DNA from: Leeia oryzae DSM 17879
GTDB taxonomy: Bacteria; Pseudomonadota; Gammaproteobacteria; Burkholderiales; Leeiaceae
Reading direction: 5' to 3'
DNA length: 64,000 nucleotides
Assembly: GCF_000376945.1 (NCBI RefSeq)
Contig: NZ_AQXU01000024.1
Span: 310,001 to 374,000, forward strand
The position numbers were made by a program, and so were the translations under genes. This document shows positions 1 to 8,514 of the stretch, in pieces; position 1 is the stretch's first letter; every line of letters starts with the position of its first letter. The notes under the pieces were generated by a model that saw only the letters and a list, made by a program, of their open reading frames with translations, was not told the origin of the DNA and did no database searches.

Positions 1-184
1 CTAGCAGGCTGTATGTGCAGAGCCGTCCCAGGTTTAGTAACAATAGCTGGCGCATGCCATGCTGCTGGTGGCTACCCATGCCAAACGCCGCGACCAGCGC
101 GCCGCACATGCCGATGCAATGCACGCCACCAAGCAAACCGACAATAAAAAGCGCGGAAAGAGATTCAAACAGGGCGGACGGCAT
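1..184 (-). CDS. TauE/SafE-like (UreH/DsbD-2 type) membrane protein, partial
   Basis: The N-terminal 61 codons of a gene that runs off the left edge of the window. The translation begins MPSALFESLSALFIVGLLGG and continues with VHCIGMCGALVAAFGMG. The GLLGxVHCIGMCGG pattern in the first helix is typical of the sulfite exporter TauE/SafE family (UreH/DsbD_2 transmembrane domain), which often lies near cytochrome cbb3 oxidase assembly genes in Betaproteobacteria. The conserved Cys pair flanks Ile-Gly-Met and could bind a metal or act in redox chemistry. The start is the first in-frame ATG; no strong ribosome binding site precedes it. Transport substrate cannot be inferred. Confidence 0.7.
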   Translation of the reverse strand, partial: MPSALFESLSALFIVGLLGGVHCIGMCGALVAAFGMGSHQQHGMRQLLLLNLGRLCTYSLL

Positions 185-448
185 AATGCACACAAGTAAA
201 CGGGATGGGTGCATTGTAGCGGATAAAACTGCCACTTGGTGGCGAGGTGGTCATCCCCTTGCCGGTTGGCCATGGTTTTGGCAGAGGGAATCTCTGGGAG
301 CAACAAGCGCCAGCACAACGATGCCGGATTCCTGAAACTGCTGATTTCACTCGAAAAACACCTCGTTTTCGGGTATGATTCGCGGCGCTTGGCGTGGTTT
401 TGTTCGCGCTGCTTTTCAATCGGTTTTCAACCTGTTTCTGGTGTCCGC

Positions 449-3400
449 ATGCCTCAGATTACCCCGCTGTTTGGCGCTCAAGCGCTTTCTGACTTCCGTT
501 TGGCAAAACTGGCCGATGCGCTTGCCGCAAAACTGCCACATGTGCCACGTATCCAGACCACTTGGGTGCACTTTATCGAACACGACGACGCGTTGACCCA
601 GAACGCGACCGATACGCTGCAAAAACTGCTGACGTATGATGAATTCAAACCGGCCAGCGAGGGCAAAGGCAGCTTGCTGCTGGTACTGCCTCGCCTGGGC
701 ACGATTTCCCCTTGGTCTTCCAAAGCCACAGACATTGCCAGACATTGTGGCTTGTCCTCTGTTAAGCGCATTGAGCGCGGTATTGCCTACTATGTGAGTG
801 ACGCCAATGGCGCACCCGTAGACGATGCCACCCTGCAAGTGGTTTACGGGCTGATCCACGATCGCATGACCGAAACCGTGGTTCGCCGGCTGGAAGATGC
901 TGCCGGTTTGTTCGTTCACCAGTCTCCTCGTGGTCTGGAGTCCGTGGATATCCTGACCGGTGGGCGCGATGCCCTGGTCAAGGCCAACCGCGAGATGGGC
1001 CTGGCGCTGTCCGAGGATGAGATTGATTACCTGCTGGAGAACTACCAGCGTATCAACCGTAACCCGACGGATGTTGAGCTGATGATGTTTGCGCAGGCTA
1101 ACTCCGAGCACTGCCGTCACAAGATTTTCAATGCCGACTTTATCGTGGATGGTGAAAAACAGCCGCTATCCCTGTTTGGCATGATTCGCAATACCCACAA
1201 AACCAGCCCGGAAGGCACAGTGGTTGCCTATTCGGACAACTCTTCCGTGATTGAAGGTGCCAAGATTGAGCGCTTCTATCCGGACGGTTCGGATTACGCC
1301 TATCACGAAGACACCACCCACATTCTGATGAAAGTGGAAACTCATAACCACCCGACGGCGATTTCACCATTCCCGGGGGCGGCAACCGGTTCTGGTGGCG
1401 AGATTCGTGACGAAGGTGCGACCGGTATCGGCTCCAAGCCGAAGTCTGGCCTGTGCGGCTTTACCGTTTCCAACCTGAATCTGCCGGGTGCGACTCAGCC
1501 ATGGGAAGTGGTCGAGGGCAAACCAGAAGGTTACGGCAAGCCGGACCGCATTGTGACCCCGCTACAGATCATGATTGACGGCCCGATTGGCGCCGCCGCG
1601 TTTAACAACGAATTTGGTCGTCCTAACCTGGCCGGTTACTTCCGCACTTTTGAAGAAACCGTCGAAGGTGAGCGCCGTGGTTACCACAAACCGATCATGA
1701 TTGCCGGCGGCATGGGCAATATTGATGACCGCCACACCTTCAAGAAAGAAGTCATCCCTGGTGCCTTGCTGATCCAGCTGGGCGGTCCTGGCATGCTGAT
1801 CGGTCTGGGCGGTGGCGCGGCATCCTCCATGGATACCGGTTCTAACGCAGCGGATCTGGATTTTGATTCTGTACAGCGTGGCAACCCGGAAATGCAGCGT
1901 CGCGCCCAAGAGGTGATCGACCGTTGCTGGCAGCTGGGCGACAACAACCCGATTCTGAGCATCCATGACGTGGGTGCTGGTGGTATTTCTAACGCCATGC
2001 CGGAACTGGCACACGGTTCTGAGCGTGGTGCGGTATTCCAGCTACGCGACATCCAGATCGAAGAATCTGCGATGGCGCCAAAAGAAATCTGGTGTAACGA
2101 ATCGCAAGAGCGCTATGTACTGGCCATCGCACCCGAATCTCTGGACCTGTTCCGCAGTTTTGCCGAGCGCGAGCGTTGTCCGTTTGCGGTGATTGGCCAC
2201 GCCACGGCGGAAAAACAGCTGAAAGTGGAAGACAGCCTGCTGGGGACGCCAGCGGTGGACATGGAAATGGACGTGCTACTGGGCAAACCGCCACGCATGA
2301 CCCGTGACGTGAAACGCATCAACCGCCAGCTGCCTGATTTGGACCTGGCCGGCGTGTCGGTCAAAGAGGCCGCCTACCGCGTGCTGCGCCTGCCTACCGT
2401 GGCCGACAAATCCTTCCTGATTACCATTGGCGACCGCACCGTGGGCGGTTTGACCGCGCGCGACCAGCTGGTGGGGCCGTGGCAGATTCCGGTGGCGGAC
2501 GTTGCCGTGACCATGATGGGTTACAAAACCTGGCAAGGCGAAGCCATGGCGATGGGCGAACGCACACCGCTGGCGCTGATTGACGCCCCGGCTTCTGGCC
2601 GCATGGCGATTGGTGAAGCCATCACCAACATCGCGGCAGCGCCGATTGCCAAACTAGGCGATATCAAGCTGTCTGCCAACTGGATGGCGGCCGCAGGTCA
2701 CCCGGGGGAAGACGCCAACCTGTTTGATACGGTCAAGGCTATCGGTATGGAGCTGTGTCCGGAACTGGGCATCAGCATCCCGGTGGGTAAAGACTCGCTA
2801 TCCATGAAAACCGTCTGGCAGGAAAACGGCGAAGCACGTGCCGTGACCTCGCCATTGTCGCTGATCATTTCTGCCTTTGCGCCGGCAACCGACGTGCGCA
2901 AGACACTGACGCCAGAACTGAAGGCGGGTGTGGACAGCAGCCTGTTGCTGATTGACCTTGGGTTGGGGCAATCCCGACTGGGTGGTTCTGCTCTGGCGCA
3001 AGTCTACAAGCAGGTCGGTAATGAAGCGCCGGATGTGGATAACGCCGCCTTGCTGTCCGGCTTCTTTAATGCTGTCCAAGCTCTGAACCAGCAAGACCTG
3101 ATTCTGGCGTACCACGACCGTTCTGATGGGGGTGCTTTTGCAACGGTTGCGGAAATGATGTTTGCCAGCCGTCTGGGGGCAGAATTGCAACTGCTGGCAG
3201 AAGCCGATGTACTGGCCGCCTTGTTTAACGAAGAGCTGGGTGCGGTACTGCAGGTGCGTACAGCCGATATCGCAAAAGTACAGCAAGTACTGGCAGATGC
3301 CGGTATTGCCGCTGCAGGCAGCATCATCGGGCGTGTGAACGACAGTGACCGTCTGGTGATCCGTGCCGGTGATTCCATGGTGCTGGATGAGAGCCGTGTA

Positions 3401-4333
3401 GACCTGCAACTGGCCTGGTCAGAGACTTCATGGCAAATCCAGCGCATGCGTGACAACCCGGCTTGTGCCGATCAGGAACGCCAGCGCATTGCCGACAAGA
3501 CCGACCGCGGTTTGTATGCAGAGGTGACGTTTGACCTGGCTGCGCCATATGTGTCTACCGGGGCCAAACCGAAGATGGCGATTCTGCGCGAGCAGGGTGT
3601 GAACGGCCAGCTGGAAATGGCTGCTGCATTTGATACCGCCGGGTTTGCCTCTGTGGACGTTCACATGAGCGACATTCTGGAAGGCCGAGTCTCCCTGAAA
3701 GACTTCGCTGGTGTGGTGGCGTGTGGTGGTTTCTCTTACGGTGACGTGCTGGGCGCCGGTGAAGGCTGGGCCAAGTCCATCCTGTTCAATGCCCGTGCGC
3801 GCGACGAGTTTGCCGCTTTCTTTGCCCGTAACGACAGTTTTGCACTGGGCGTGTGTAACGGTTGCCAGATGATGAGTAACCTGTACGAACTGATTCCGGG
3901 TGCCAACAACTGGCCGAAGTTTGTGCGCAATGCATCTGAGCAGTACGAAGCGCGTCTGGTGATGGTAGAAGTTGCTGACAGCCCGTCGATGTTCCTGAAA
4001 GGCATGTCTGGCAGCCGCTTGCCAATGGTGGTGTCTCACGGTGAAGGACGTGCCTGGTTCCGTCACGATGGCGACCAGTCTGCCAATGCCGGTCTGACTG
4101 CCCTGCAATATGTGAACAGCCAGGGCCAGGCAACCGAAGTGTATCCGCACAACCCGAACGGTTCACCAAACGGGATTGCCGGCGTCACAACGCCTGACGG
4201 CCGCTTTACCATCATGATGCCGCATCCGGAGCGGACCATGAAAGGCATTAACTTCTCTTGGCATCCAAGCGAGTGGACGGACGAAGGCCCATGGCTGACC
4301 ATGTTCCACAATGCCCGCAAGTGGCTGGGTTAA
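449..4333 (+). CDS. purL: phosphoribosylformylglycinamidine synthase (FGAM synthetase)
   Basis: Large single-chain PurL of 1294 residues, essentially the length of the E. coli enzyme (1295). It catalyses the ATP- and glutamine-dependent conversion of FGAR to FGAM, the fourth step of purine synthesis. Visible signatures are the N-terminal linker with [34 protein letters not shown] in the first synthetase half, GVSKEAAY-type and [10 protein letters not shown] in the second half, and a C-terminal class I glutaminase with nucleophile Cys1136 (LGVCNGCQ) and His1259/Glu1261 (PHPER). The frame is open upstream to 236, but homology begins at MPQITPLFG, so the ATG at 449 is chosen. Not in an obvious operon; followed by a strong hairpin. 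Confidence 0.97.
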   Translation: MPQITPLFGAQALSDFRLAKLADALAAKLPHVPRIQTTWVHFIEHDDALTQNATDTLQKLLTYDEFKPASEGKGSLLLVLPRLGTISPWSSKATDIARHCGLSSVKRIERGIAYYVSDANGAPVDDATLQVVYGLIHDRMTETVVRRLEDAAGLFVHQSPRGLESVDILTGGRDALVKANREMGLALSEDEIDYLLENYQRINRNPTDVELMMFAQANSEHCRHKIFNADFIVDGEKQPLSLFGMIRNTHKTSPEGTVVAYSDNSSVIEGAKIERFYPDGSDYAYHEDTTHILMKVETHNHPTAISPFPGAATGSGGEIRDEGATGIGSKPKSGLCGFTVSNLNLPGATQPWEVVEGKPEGYGKPDRIVTPLQIMIDGPIGAAAFNNEFGRPNLAGYFRTFEETVEGERRGYHKPIMIAGGMGNIDDRHTFKKEVIPGALLIQLGGPGMLIGLGGGAASSMDTGSNAADLDFDSVQRGNPEMQRRAQEVIDRCWQLGDNNPILSIHDVGAGGISNAMPELAHGSERGAVFQLRDIQIEESAMAPKEIWCNESQERYVLAIAPESLDLFRSFAERERCPFAVIGHATAEKQLKVEDSLLGTPAVDMEMDVLLGKPPRMTRDVKRINRQLPDLDLAGVSVKEAAYRVLRLPTVADKSFLITIGDRTVGGLTARDQLVGPWQIPVADVAVTMMGYKTWQGEAMAMGERTPLALIDAPASGRMAIGEAITNIAAAPIAKLGDIKLSANWMAAAGHPGEDANLFDTVKAIGMELCPELGISIPVGKDSLSMKTVWQENGEARAVTSPLSLIISAFAPATDVRKTLTPELKAGVDSSLLLIDLGLGQSRLGGSALAQVYKQVGNEAPDVDNAALLSGFFNAVQALNQQDLILAYHDRSDGGAFATVAEMMFASRLGAELQLLAEADVLAALFNEELGAVLQVRTADIAKVQQVLADAGIAAAGSIIGRVNDSDRLVIRAGDSMVLDESRVDLQLAWSETSWQIQRMRDNPACADQERQRIADKTDRGLYAEVTFDLAAPYVSTGAKPKMAILREQGVNGQLEMAAAFDTAGFASVDVHMSDILEGRVSLKDFAGVVACGGFSYGDVLGAGEGWAKSILFNARARDEFAAFFARNDSFALGVCNGCQMMSNLYELIPGANNWPKFVRNASEQYEARLVMVEVADSPSMFLKGMSGSRLPMVVSHGEGRAWFRHDGDQSANAGLTALQYVNSQGQATEVYPHNPNGSPNGIAGVTTPDGRFTIMMPHPERTMKGINFSWHPSEWTDEGPWLTMFHNARKWLG

Positions 4334-4367
4334 TGCACCGCAAGTAAACGGGTGTAGATGAAAACCA

Positions 4368-4399
4368 ACAAAACGGGTGCCTCTGGGTGCCCGTTTTGT
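4368..4399 (+). terminator. intrinsic terminator of purL
   Basis: Inverted repeat ACAAAACGGG / CCCGTTTTGT around a GC-rich loop, placed 34 bases after the purL stop. The right arm supplies a short T run. It lies before the ribosome binding site of the HiPIP gene and should separate the two transcripts. Confidence 0.75.
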
Positions 4400-4436
4400 T
4401 ATCTGGCAATTGCCAAGGTCGAAAGGGGAGTTACCC

Positions 4437-4736
4437 ATGCAGCGCAGGGCGTTTATGTTGAAGTTGATCCCGGCGGGATGTGTGCTGTTAGCGGGCAAGG
4501 CCAGTTTTGCCGAGACCGCGATGGTGGACGAGCAAAGCGAGGTGGCCAGGTCGGTCGGGTATCGCACCTTGGCTGCCAATATCGACCTGCAAAAGTATCC
4601 GAATTACCGCAAAGGGCAGCAGTGCGATACCTGTCAGCTATTCATGCCGTCCCCGACAGATGCCAGCTCCGGCGAATGCCCGGTGTTTCAGGGGCAACGG
4701 GTGGCGGCAGCGGGGTGGTGCAGTGCATATGCGTGA
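4437..4736 (+). CDS. high-potential iron-sulfur protein (HiPIP)
   Basis: 99-residue precursor of a periplasmic [4Fe-4S] electron carrier. The ligands are Cys63, Cys66, Cys81 and Cys95, spaced Cx2C-x14-C-x13-C as in HiPIPs, with GECPVFQGQ and GWCSAY around the last two. The N-terminus has a twin-arginine-like start (MQRRAF) and a hydrophobic segment up to about residue 25, consistent with Tat export of a folded cluster protein. The ATG at 4437 is preceded by GGGGAG at 4425-4430. HiPIPs usually pass electrons between a bc1 complex and a terminal oxidase or reductase, but no partner gene is nearby. It stands alone between purL and a convergent gene. Confidence 0.9.
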   Translation: MQRRAFMLKLIPAGCVLLAGKASFAETAMVDEQSEVARSVGYRTLAANIDLQKYPNYRKGQQCDTCQLFMPSPTDASSGECPVFQGQRVAAAGWCSAYA

Positions 4737-4781
4737 GCATTGAATGGTTGGTGGTCGGTTAACGAACCTTGATGGATATTC

Positions 4782-5135
4782 TTAACTGGCCGAGTATTTC
4801 TTGCTACTGCCCTTGGCGGTCTCTACCGGGTATTTCAGCGCATTTTTCTGCATTTTATCGACGGCAGCCTGCAAGACATCAATCCCCAGTTTGTCCGCCA
4901 GCCGAAGCAGGTATAGCAGCACATCGGCAATTTCTTCCGCCGCATGCTGGTGGTCAGCCGGAGATAACTGGCTGGCCTGGGCTTCTGTCAGCCACTGGAA
5001 GATTTCCTGCAGCTCAGCAGCTTCTACGGTTAATGCCATGGCCAGGTTTTTGGGCGAATGGTATTGGTCCCAGTCTCGCTCGGCCGCAAAATCGCGCAGG
5101 CGCTGGGTAAGGGTGTCGATGGAAAGGGTGGTCAT
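4782..5135 (-). CDS. MazG-like nucleotide pyrophosphohydrolase
   Basis: 117-residue all-alpha NTP pyrophosphohydrolase of the MazG/RS21-C6 (dCTPase-like) group. The metal-binding signature is Glu38, Glu41 and Glu44 (VEAAELQE) followed by Glu68 and Asp71 (EEIADVLLYLL). Proteins of this type hydrolyse non-canonical or deoxy NTPs to NMP and pyrophosphate and clean the nucleotide pool. The frame is open upstream, but conserved sequence starts at MTTLSIDTLTQRLRDFA, so the ATG at 5135 is used. The C-terminus is Lys/Ser rich (KGSSKKYSAS). Convergent with the HiPIP gene. Exact substrate unknown. Confidence 0.88.
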   Translation of the reverse strand: MTTLSIDTLTQRLRDFAAERDWDQYHSPKNLAMALTVEAAELQEIFQWLTEAQASQLSPADHQHAAEEIADVLLYLLRLADKLGIDVLQAAVDKMQKNALKYPVETAKGSSKKYSAS

Positions 5136-5247
5136 GGCGGCTATCGGTAAGAATGTCTGGCCATGAGTATGCCACGGCTGATCCGGATTTGCAGCGTTAG
5201 GCAAGGGGCGACCCGCATTGGAGCTACCCCTTGCTGGCAGGGGCACG

Positions 5248-5979
5248 TTAAAAAGCCGGATATTCGTGGGGACGCAGGTCAAAGACCAGCACTTCAGCTG
5301 CGACACCATCCGTGAAGCGGATGTCTTTGGCGTGACGCAGGCGCGCACCATCGCCAGCGGTCATGGCGTGGCCATTGACGGTGAGTTCGCCCTGGGCCAG
5401 ATGAATGTAGACATGCCGGTCACCGTCAATTGACAGGCTGGAAGACTCGTTGCCATCAAACAAACCGGCATAGACGCGCGCATCCTGATACACCGACAGC
5501 GAGCCGTCTTCACCATCCGGAGAGATGATCAGCCGCAGTTTTCCGCGCTTGTCCGCTTCGCTAAAGTGAACTTGCTGATAGCGCGGTGTCACGCCGGTCT
5601 GGTTAGGCACAATCCAGATCTGCAGAAAATGCACGTCTTCAGCGCGCGAATGGTTGAACTCGCTATGGCGGATGCCGGTGCCGGCACTCATCATCTGTAC
5701 GTCACCCGGCTGGATAACGGAACCCGTACCCATCGAGTCTTTGTGGGCCAGGGCACCCTGCAAGACATAGGAGAAAATTTCCATGTCCCGGTGCGGGTGA
5801 GTATCAAAACCGCCGCCACCGCGGACGGTGTCGTCGTTGATCACCAGCAGGTCAGAGAAACCGCGCTGGTTCATGTCCCGGTAGTGTCCAAAAGAAAAAG
5901 TATGTTTGCTATAGAGCCAGCCGAAGTCTGCAATGCCGCGTTCGCTGGCCGGGCGCAGTTCAAAAACAGGATGTGTCAT
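5248..5979 (-). CDS. pirin family protein (quercetin 2,3-dioxygenase-like)
   Basis: 243-residue bicupin of the pirin family, similar in length and metal site to E. coli YhhW, which shows quercetinase activity in vitro. Metal ligands are His61 and His63 (DTHPHRDMEI), His105 and Glu107 (RHSEFNHS). The second cupin is at about 150-235 and ends in FDLRPHEYPAF. Start ATG at 5979 follows AAGGAGATACC. The physiological substrate of bacterial pirins is mostly unknown; some act in redox or metal-linked regulation. It lies directly downstream, on the same strand, of the tandem small-peptide array but is separated from it by a strong hairpin. Confidence 0.9.
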   Translation of the reverse strand: MTHPVFELRPASERGIADFGWLYSKHTFSFGHYRDMNQRGFSDLLVINDDTVRGGGGFDTHPHRDMEIFSYVLQGALAHKDSMGTGSVIQPGDVQMMSAGTGIRHSEFNHSRAEDVHFLQIWIVPNQTGVTPRYQQVHFSEADKRGKLRLIISPDGEDGSLSVYQDARVYAGLFDGNESSSLSIDGDRHVYIHLAQGELTVNGHAMTAGDGARLRHAKDIRFTDGVAAEVLVFDLRPHEYPAF

Positions 5980-6040
5980 GGTATCTCCTTGATGGCTTGG
6001 GCTGGTGTATGTAAGCAAGTATAGCGTGCTTTTCAATACG

Positions 6041-6077
6041 CATGCTGGCTGGCCCCTTGCGGGTGCCAGCCAGCATG
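6041..6077 (-). terminator. strong hairpin between peptide array and pirin gene
   Basis: Thirteen-base perfect arms CATGCTGGCTGGC / GCCAGCCAGCATG with a further CCC/GGG inner stem. It lies 21 bases after the last peptide stop codon on the minus strand. There is no clear T run on that strand (CGTATTG follows), while GGGTTTTC follows on the plus strand, so it may act as a transcript-end stabiliser as well as a terminator. Confidence 0.6.
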
Positions 6078-6097
6078 CGGGTTTTCACGAAAATGCA

Positions 6098-6220
6098 TTA
6101 ACGGCCAAATGCGGTCAGATGGTCTCGCACATAGTCGTCGTGGTTGTGGTTCTCGGCAGAAGCTGTGCCGGCAATGGCCAGGGTGGCGATGGCCAATACG
6201 GAAGCGATCAGTTTTTTCAT
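6098..6220 (-). CDS. small secreted His/Asp-rich peptide, copy 1 of tandem array
   Basis: A 40-codon gene. The protein begins MKKLIASVLAIATLAIAG, a standard Sec signal peptide, with predicted cleavage after TASA (residue 22). The mature part is only 18 residues: ENHNHDDYVRDHLTAFGR. It contains three His and three Asp residues and no Cys. The ATG at 6220 is preceded by AAAAGGATAATCCCC, a good ribosome binding site. This copy differs from copies 2 and 3 by Arg at residue 32 (Gln in both) and from copy 2 by Ile at residue 11. No family is recognised. The His/Asp content suggests metal or proton binding, but this is only a guess. Confidence 0.75.
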   Translation of the reverse strand: MKKLIASVLAIATLAIAGTASAENHNHDDYVRDHLTAFGR

Positions 6221-6250
6221 GGGGATTATCCTTTTCAATGTCGATGCGAA

Positions 6251-6373
6251 TTAACGGCCAAAGGCGGTCAGGTGGTCTTGCACGTAGTCGTCGTGGTTGT
6301 GGTTTTCGGCAGAAGCAGTGCCTGCAATGGCCAGGGTGGCCAGGGCCAGTACGGAAGCGATCAGTTTTTTCAT
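6251..6373 (-). CDS. small secreted His/Asp-rich peptide, copy 2 of tandem array
   Basis: Middle copy of the array, exactly 153 bases from the copies on either side. It encodes 40 residues: a signal peptide (MKKLIASVLALATLAIAG, Leu at residue 11) and a mature ENHNHDDYVQDHLTAFGR. Its own ribosome binding site AAAAGGATAATCACC precedes the ATG at 6373. Most nucleotide differences from copy 3 fall at third codon positions and leave the protein unchanged, which argues that it is translated and under purifying selection. Transcribed with the other copies from upstream of 6526. Confidence 0.75.
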   Translation of the reverse strand: MKKLIASVLALATLAIAGTASAENHNHDDYVQDHLTAFGR

Positions 6374-6403
6374 GGTGATTATCCTTTTCAATGTTGATGC
6401 GAA

Positions 6404-6526
6404 TTAACGGCCAAAGGCGGTCAGGTGGTCTTGCACGTAGTCGTCATGATTGTGGTTTTCGGCAGAAGCCGTGCCTGCAATGGCCAAAGTGGCGATGGCC
6501 AGAACGGAAGCGATTAGTTTTTTCAT
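6404..6526 (-). CDS. small secreted His/Asp-rich peptide, copy 3 of tandem array
   Basis: First copy in the direction of transcription. It encodes 40 residues with the same signal peptide as copy 1 and a mature peptide identical to copy 2 (ENHNHDDYVQDHLTAFGR). ATG at 6526 is preceded by AAAAGGATCAACACC. The leader at 6527-6712 is AT-rich and holds a small hairpin (AGGTGG/CCACCT, 6563-6579). The divergent neighbour is the TfoX-like gene. Function unknown. Confidence 0.75.
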   Translation of the reverse strand: MKKLIASVLAIATLAIAGTASAENHNHDDYVQDHLTAFGR

Positions 6527-6712
6527 GGTGTTGATCCTTTTCATTTCATCGTGTTGTAGAGTAGGTGGGCAAGCCACCTTGCTGTGTGTTTGGTTTCACT
6601 TACAGCTTGGATCGAATTATTGCATCGTAAAATTAAATAAAAAAGCGCAAAAAATAGCTTTAATTAATCAGTTAATTTGATGTTTTGCGTGGGCGTATAG
6701 AGGAGGTGTTCC

Positions 6713-7039
6713 ATGGCAGCAGACCCGGTTCTAACGGATGAAATGCGGGCGGCCTTGTTTGGCCTGCCTGGGTATCAGGAAAAAAAGATGTTTGGCGGTA
6801 TCTGCTGGATGGTGAACGGGCACCTGCTGTGCTGTACCCGCGGGGATAGATACATGCTTCGGGTCGGCAAGGAAAACGAGGCTAAGTGGCTGCAGTACCC
6901 CGGGGTAACGCCGGTTGAGGGGCCGCGGAAATCCATGCCTGGGTATATCTGGGTGGAGAGCGCCTATGCGACAGGCCCTGCACTGGAAACCTGGGTGAAC
7001 AGGGCGCTTGCCTTTGTGCAGTTGCTGCCCCCCAAGTAA
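6713..7039 (+). CDS. TfoX/Sxy N-terminal domain protein
   Basis: 108-residue protein consisting only of the TfoX N-terminal domain: KKMFGGICWMVNGHLLCCT (residues 25-43), then MLRVGKENE and PGYIWVESA, with a hydrophobic C-terminus. Full TfoX/Sxy competence regulators also carry a C-terminal helical domain that is absent here. Stand-alone versions are common and of unknown function, so a role in competence should not be assumed. AGGAGGTG at 6700-6707 is a near-perfect ribosome binding site. Divergent from the peptide array and convergent with modE. Confidence 0.85.
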   Translation: MAADPVLTDEMRAALFGLPGYQEKKMFGGICWMVNGHLLCCTRGDRYMLRVGKENEAKWLQYPGVTPVEGPRKSMPGYIWVESAYATGPALETWVNRALAFVQLLPPK

Positions 7040-7046
7040 AGGTGGG

Positions 7047-7859
7047 TTAGCCGGTGACGCCCACAATGACGCTGGACGCTTTGAAAATGGCGGTAATGGT
7101 TTGCCCGACGGCTAGCCCGAGTTGCTGGCTGCTTTCGTTGGTGACCATGGCGGCAAGGGTGCCCCCGCCAGGCAAGGCCAGCACGACTTCGGTATTGATC
7201 GCACCCGTTTGTAATCGGACAATCTCGCCGGTCAGGCGGTTTCTGGCAGAGAAACCGATTTGGGTATTGGCTTCTATCAGGATGATGGATGACGATTTCA
7301 CCAGTGCGATCACTTCTGTGCCGGTTGCCAGCCCGAGTGCCGTGGTGCTTTCGCTGGTAACGGTTGCAATCAGTACTTGCCCGCCTGCCAGTTGAATCTG
7401 GATTTCATCATTGACGGCTCCTTTTTGTACCTGCATGACTGTGCCGTAAAACTGGTTGCGGGCGGAGGTTTTCATGTTCAGTCTCTTCAGTAAGGCAAAA
7501 TCATCGCCCATGCCGCTGGCTTGCTGATCCAGCTCAGCCAGGAATTGCTGGTGTGCCACGGCGATGCGCTGATAGTGGCTGACCAATTGTTGTCCGCGTG
7601 CCGTCAGCCGCGTGCTGCCACCGCCTTTGCCGCCCACCAGCCGTTCTACCAGCGGTTCGCCCGCGAGGTTGTTCATGGTGTCGATGGCATCCCAGGCGGC
7701 TTTGTAACTCAGACTGACTGCTTTGGCTGCTTTGGTGATTGAGCCTTCGGTGGCAATGGCGTTGAGCAGGTCGATGCGGCTTTGTCCGCCCAGCGCCTGG
7801 CCGCCAATGGTCATCCAGACCGATCCTTGCAGATGAATGTCGCCTGGTTGTTCAGTCAT
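7047..7859 (-). CDS. modE: molybdate-responsive transcriptional regulator ModE
   Basis: 270-residue ModE. Residues about 15-120 form the LysR-like winged helix (HTH around GSITKAAKAVSLSYKAAW, 39-56), followed by two Mop molybdate-binding modules at about 131-197 and 203-268, each opening with (T)SARNxxxG. Molybdate-bound ModE dimers repress modABC and activate some Mo-enzyme genes. The ATG at 7859 overlaps the end of modC by eight bases, so modE is the last gene of the modABCE operon. A palindromic ModE-type site lies before modA, which suggests autoregulation. Confidence 0.95.
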   Translation of the reverse strand: MTEQPGDIHLQGSVWMTIGGQALGGQSRIDLLNAIATEGSITKAAKAVSLSYKAAWDAIDTMNNLAGEPLVERLVGGKGGGSTRLTARGQQLVSHYQRIAVAHQQFLAELDQQASGMGDDFALLKRLNMKTSARNQFYGTVMQVQKGAVNDEIQIQLAGGQVLIATVTSESTTALGLATGTEVIALVKSSSIILIEANTQIGFSARNRLTGEIVRLQTGAINTEVVLALPGGGTLAAMVTNESSQQLGLAVGQTITAIFKASSVIVGVTG

Positions 7860-8514
7860 GGCTTTGTCCTTCGTGGATGTGCAGCACGGCATCGCCAAAT
7901 GCGCTCAGGTCTTCCGGATCGTGCGTGATCAGCAGCATGGGGATCGCCAGTTGCTGCTGCAGTTCGTCCAGTATCTGGCGCATGCTGCTGCGCAGGGTGG
8001 TATCCAGTGCCGCAAAGGGTTCGTCCAGCAGCAGAATGTCTGGTTCGGTAATCAAGGTTCTGGCCAGTGCCACACGCTGCTTTTGTCCGCCGGAAATACT
8101 GGCAGGGTACTGGTCTGCCAGCGCGGCAATGCCCAGCCGCTGCAGCCAGTGTTCCACGCCTGGGTGTTGTGCCTGTTTGCGCGGGTTGCGCCAGCCGTGC
8201 TGCAAGCCAAAGGCAATGTTTTGCCGGACGGTCAGATGCGGGAACAAGGCGTAATCCTGAAACAGATAACCGGTACGCCGCTGCTGCGGACTCAGGTTAA
8301 TGCTGCGTTGTGTGTCCAGCACGGTCCGGTCACCAAGGCGGATATGCCCCTCGTCGGGCGTCATCAACCCGGCAATGGCACGCATGGTCAGGCTTTTACC
8401 TGCGCCGGACGGGCCAAACACGACCATGCGTGACTGAGACGTCTGGAACCGGACATCTAGCCGGAAAGCCCGGTCTTTATGCTGGAACTGTTTCTGGATG
8501 TGCATCTCAAGCAT
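7852..8514 (-). CDS. modC: molybdate ABC transporter ATP-binding protein, short form
   Basis: 220-residue ATPase of the molybdate importer. Walker A GPSGAGKS is at 34-41, the signature SISGGQKQR at 139-147, Walker B ILLLDEP at 160-166 and the switch His198 (THD). Typical ModC proteins are about 350 residues and end in a regulatory TOBE/Mop domain; this one stops right after the ATPase fold. Molybdate sensing may therefore rest only on ModE encoded by the overlapping next gene. Start ATG at 8514 overlaps the end of modB by eight bases; Met4 is an alternative start. Confidence 0.93.
   Translation of the reverse strand: MLEMHIQKQFQHKDRAFRLDVRFQTSQSRMVVFGPSGAGKSLTMRAIAGLMTPDEGHIRLGDRTVLDTQRSINLSPQQRRTGYLFQDYALFPHLTVRQNIAFGLQHGWRNPRKQAQHPGVEHWLQRLGIAALADQYPASISGGQKQRVALARTLITEPDILLLDEPFAALDTTLRSSMRQILDELQQQLAIPMLLITHDPEDLSAFGDAVLHIHEGQSHD

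Larger units (their letters stand above)
6098..6556 (-). repeat. 153-bp tandem repeat, three units
   Basis: Three direct copies of a unit of exactly 153 bases. The stop codons are at 6098, 6251 and 6404, and the start codons at 6220, 6373 and 6526. Each unit carries a ribosome binding site, a 40-codon gene and a 30-base spacer ending in a CTTTTCAATG-type segment. Similarity fades upstream of the third copy. The arrangement points to duplication of a whole cistron, not of an internal peptide repeat. Confidence 0.9.

Noticed and set aside
6005-6397. Plus-strand open frame over the peptide array
   Set aside because: It is repetitive only because the array is; the minus frame has start codons, ribosome sites and signal peptides.
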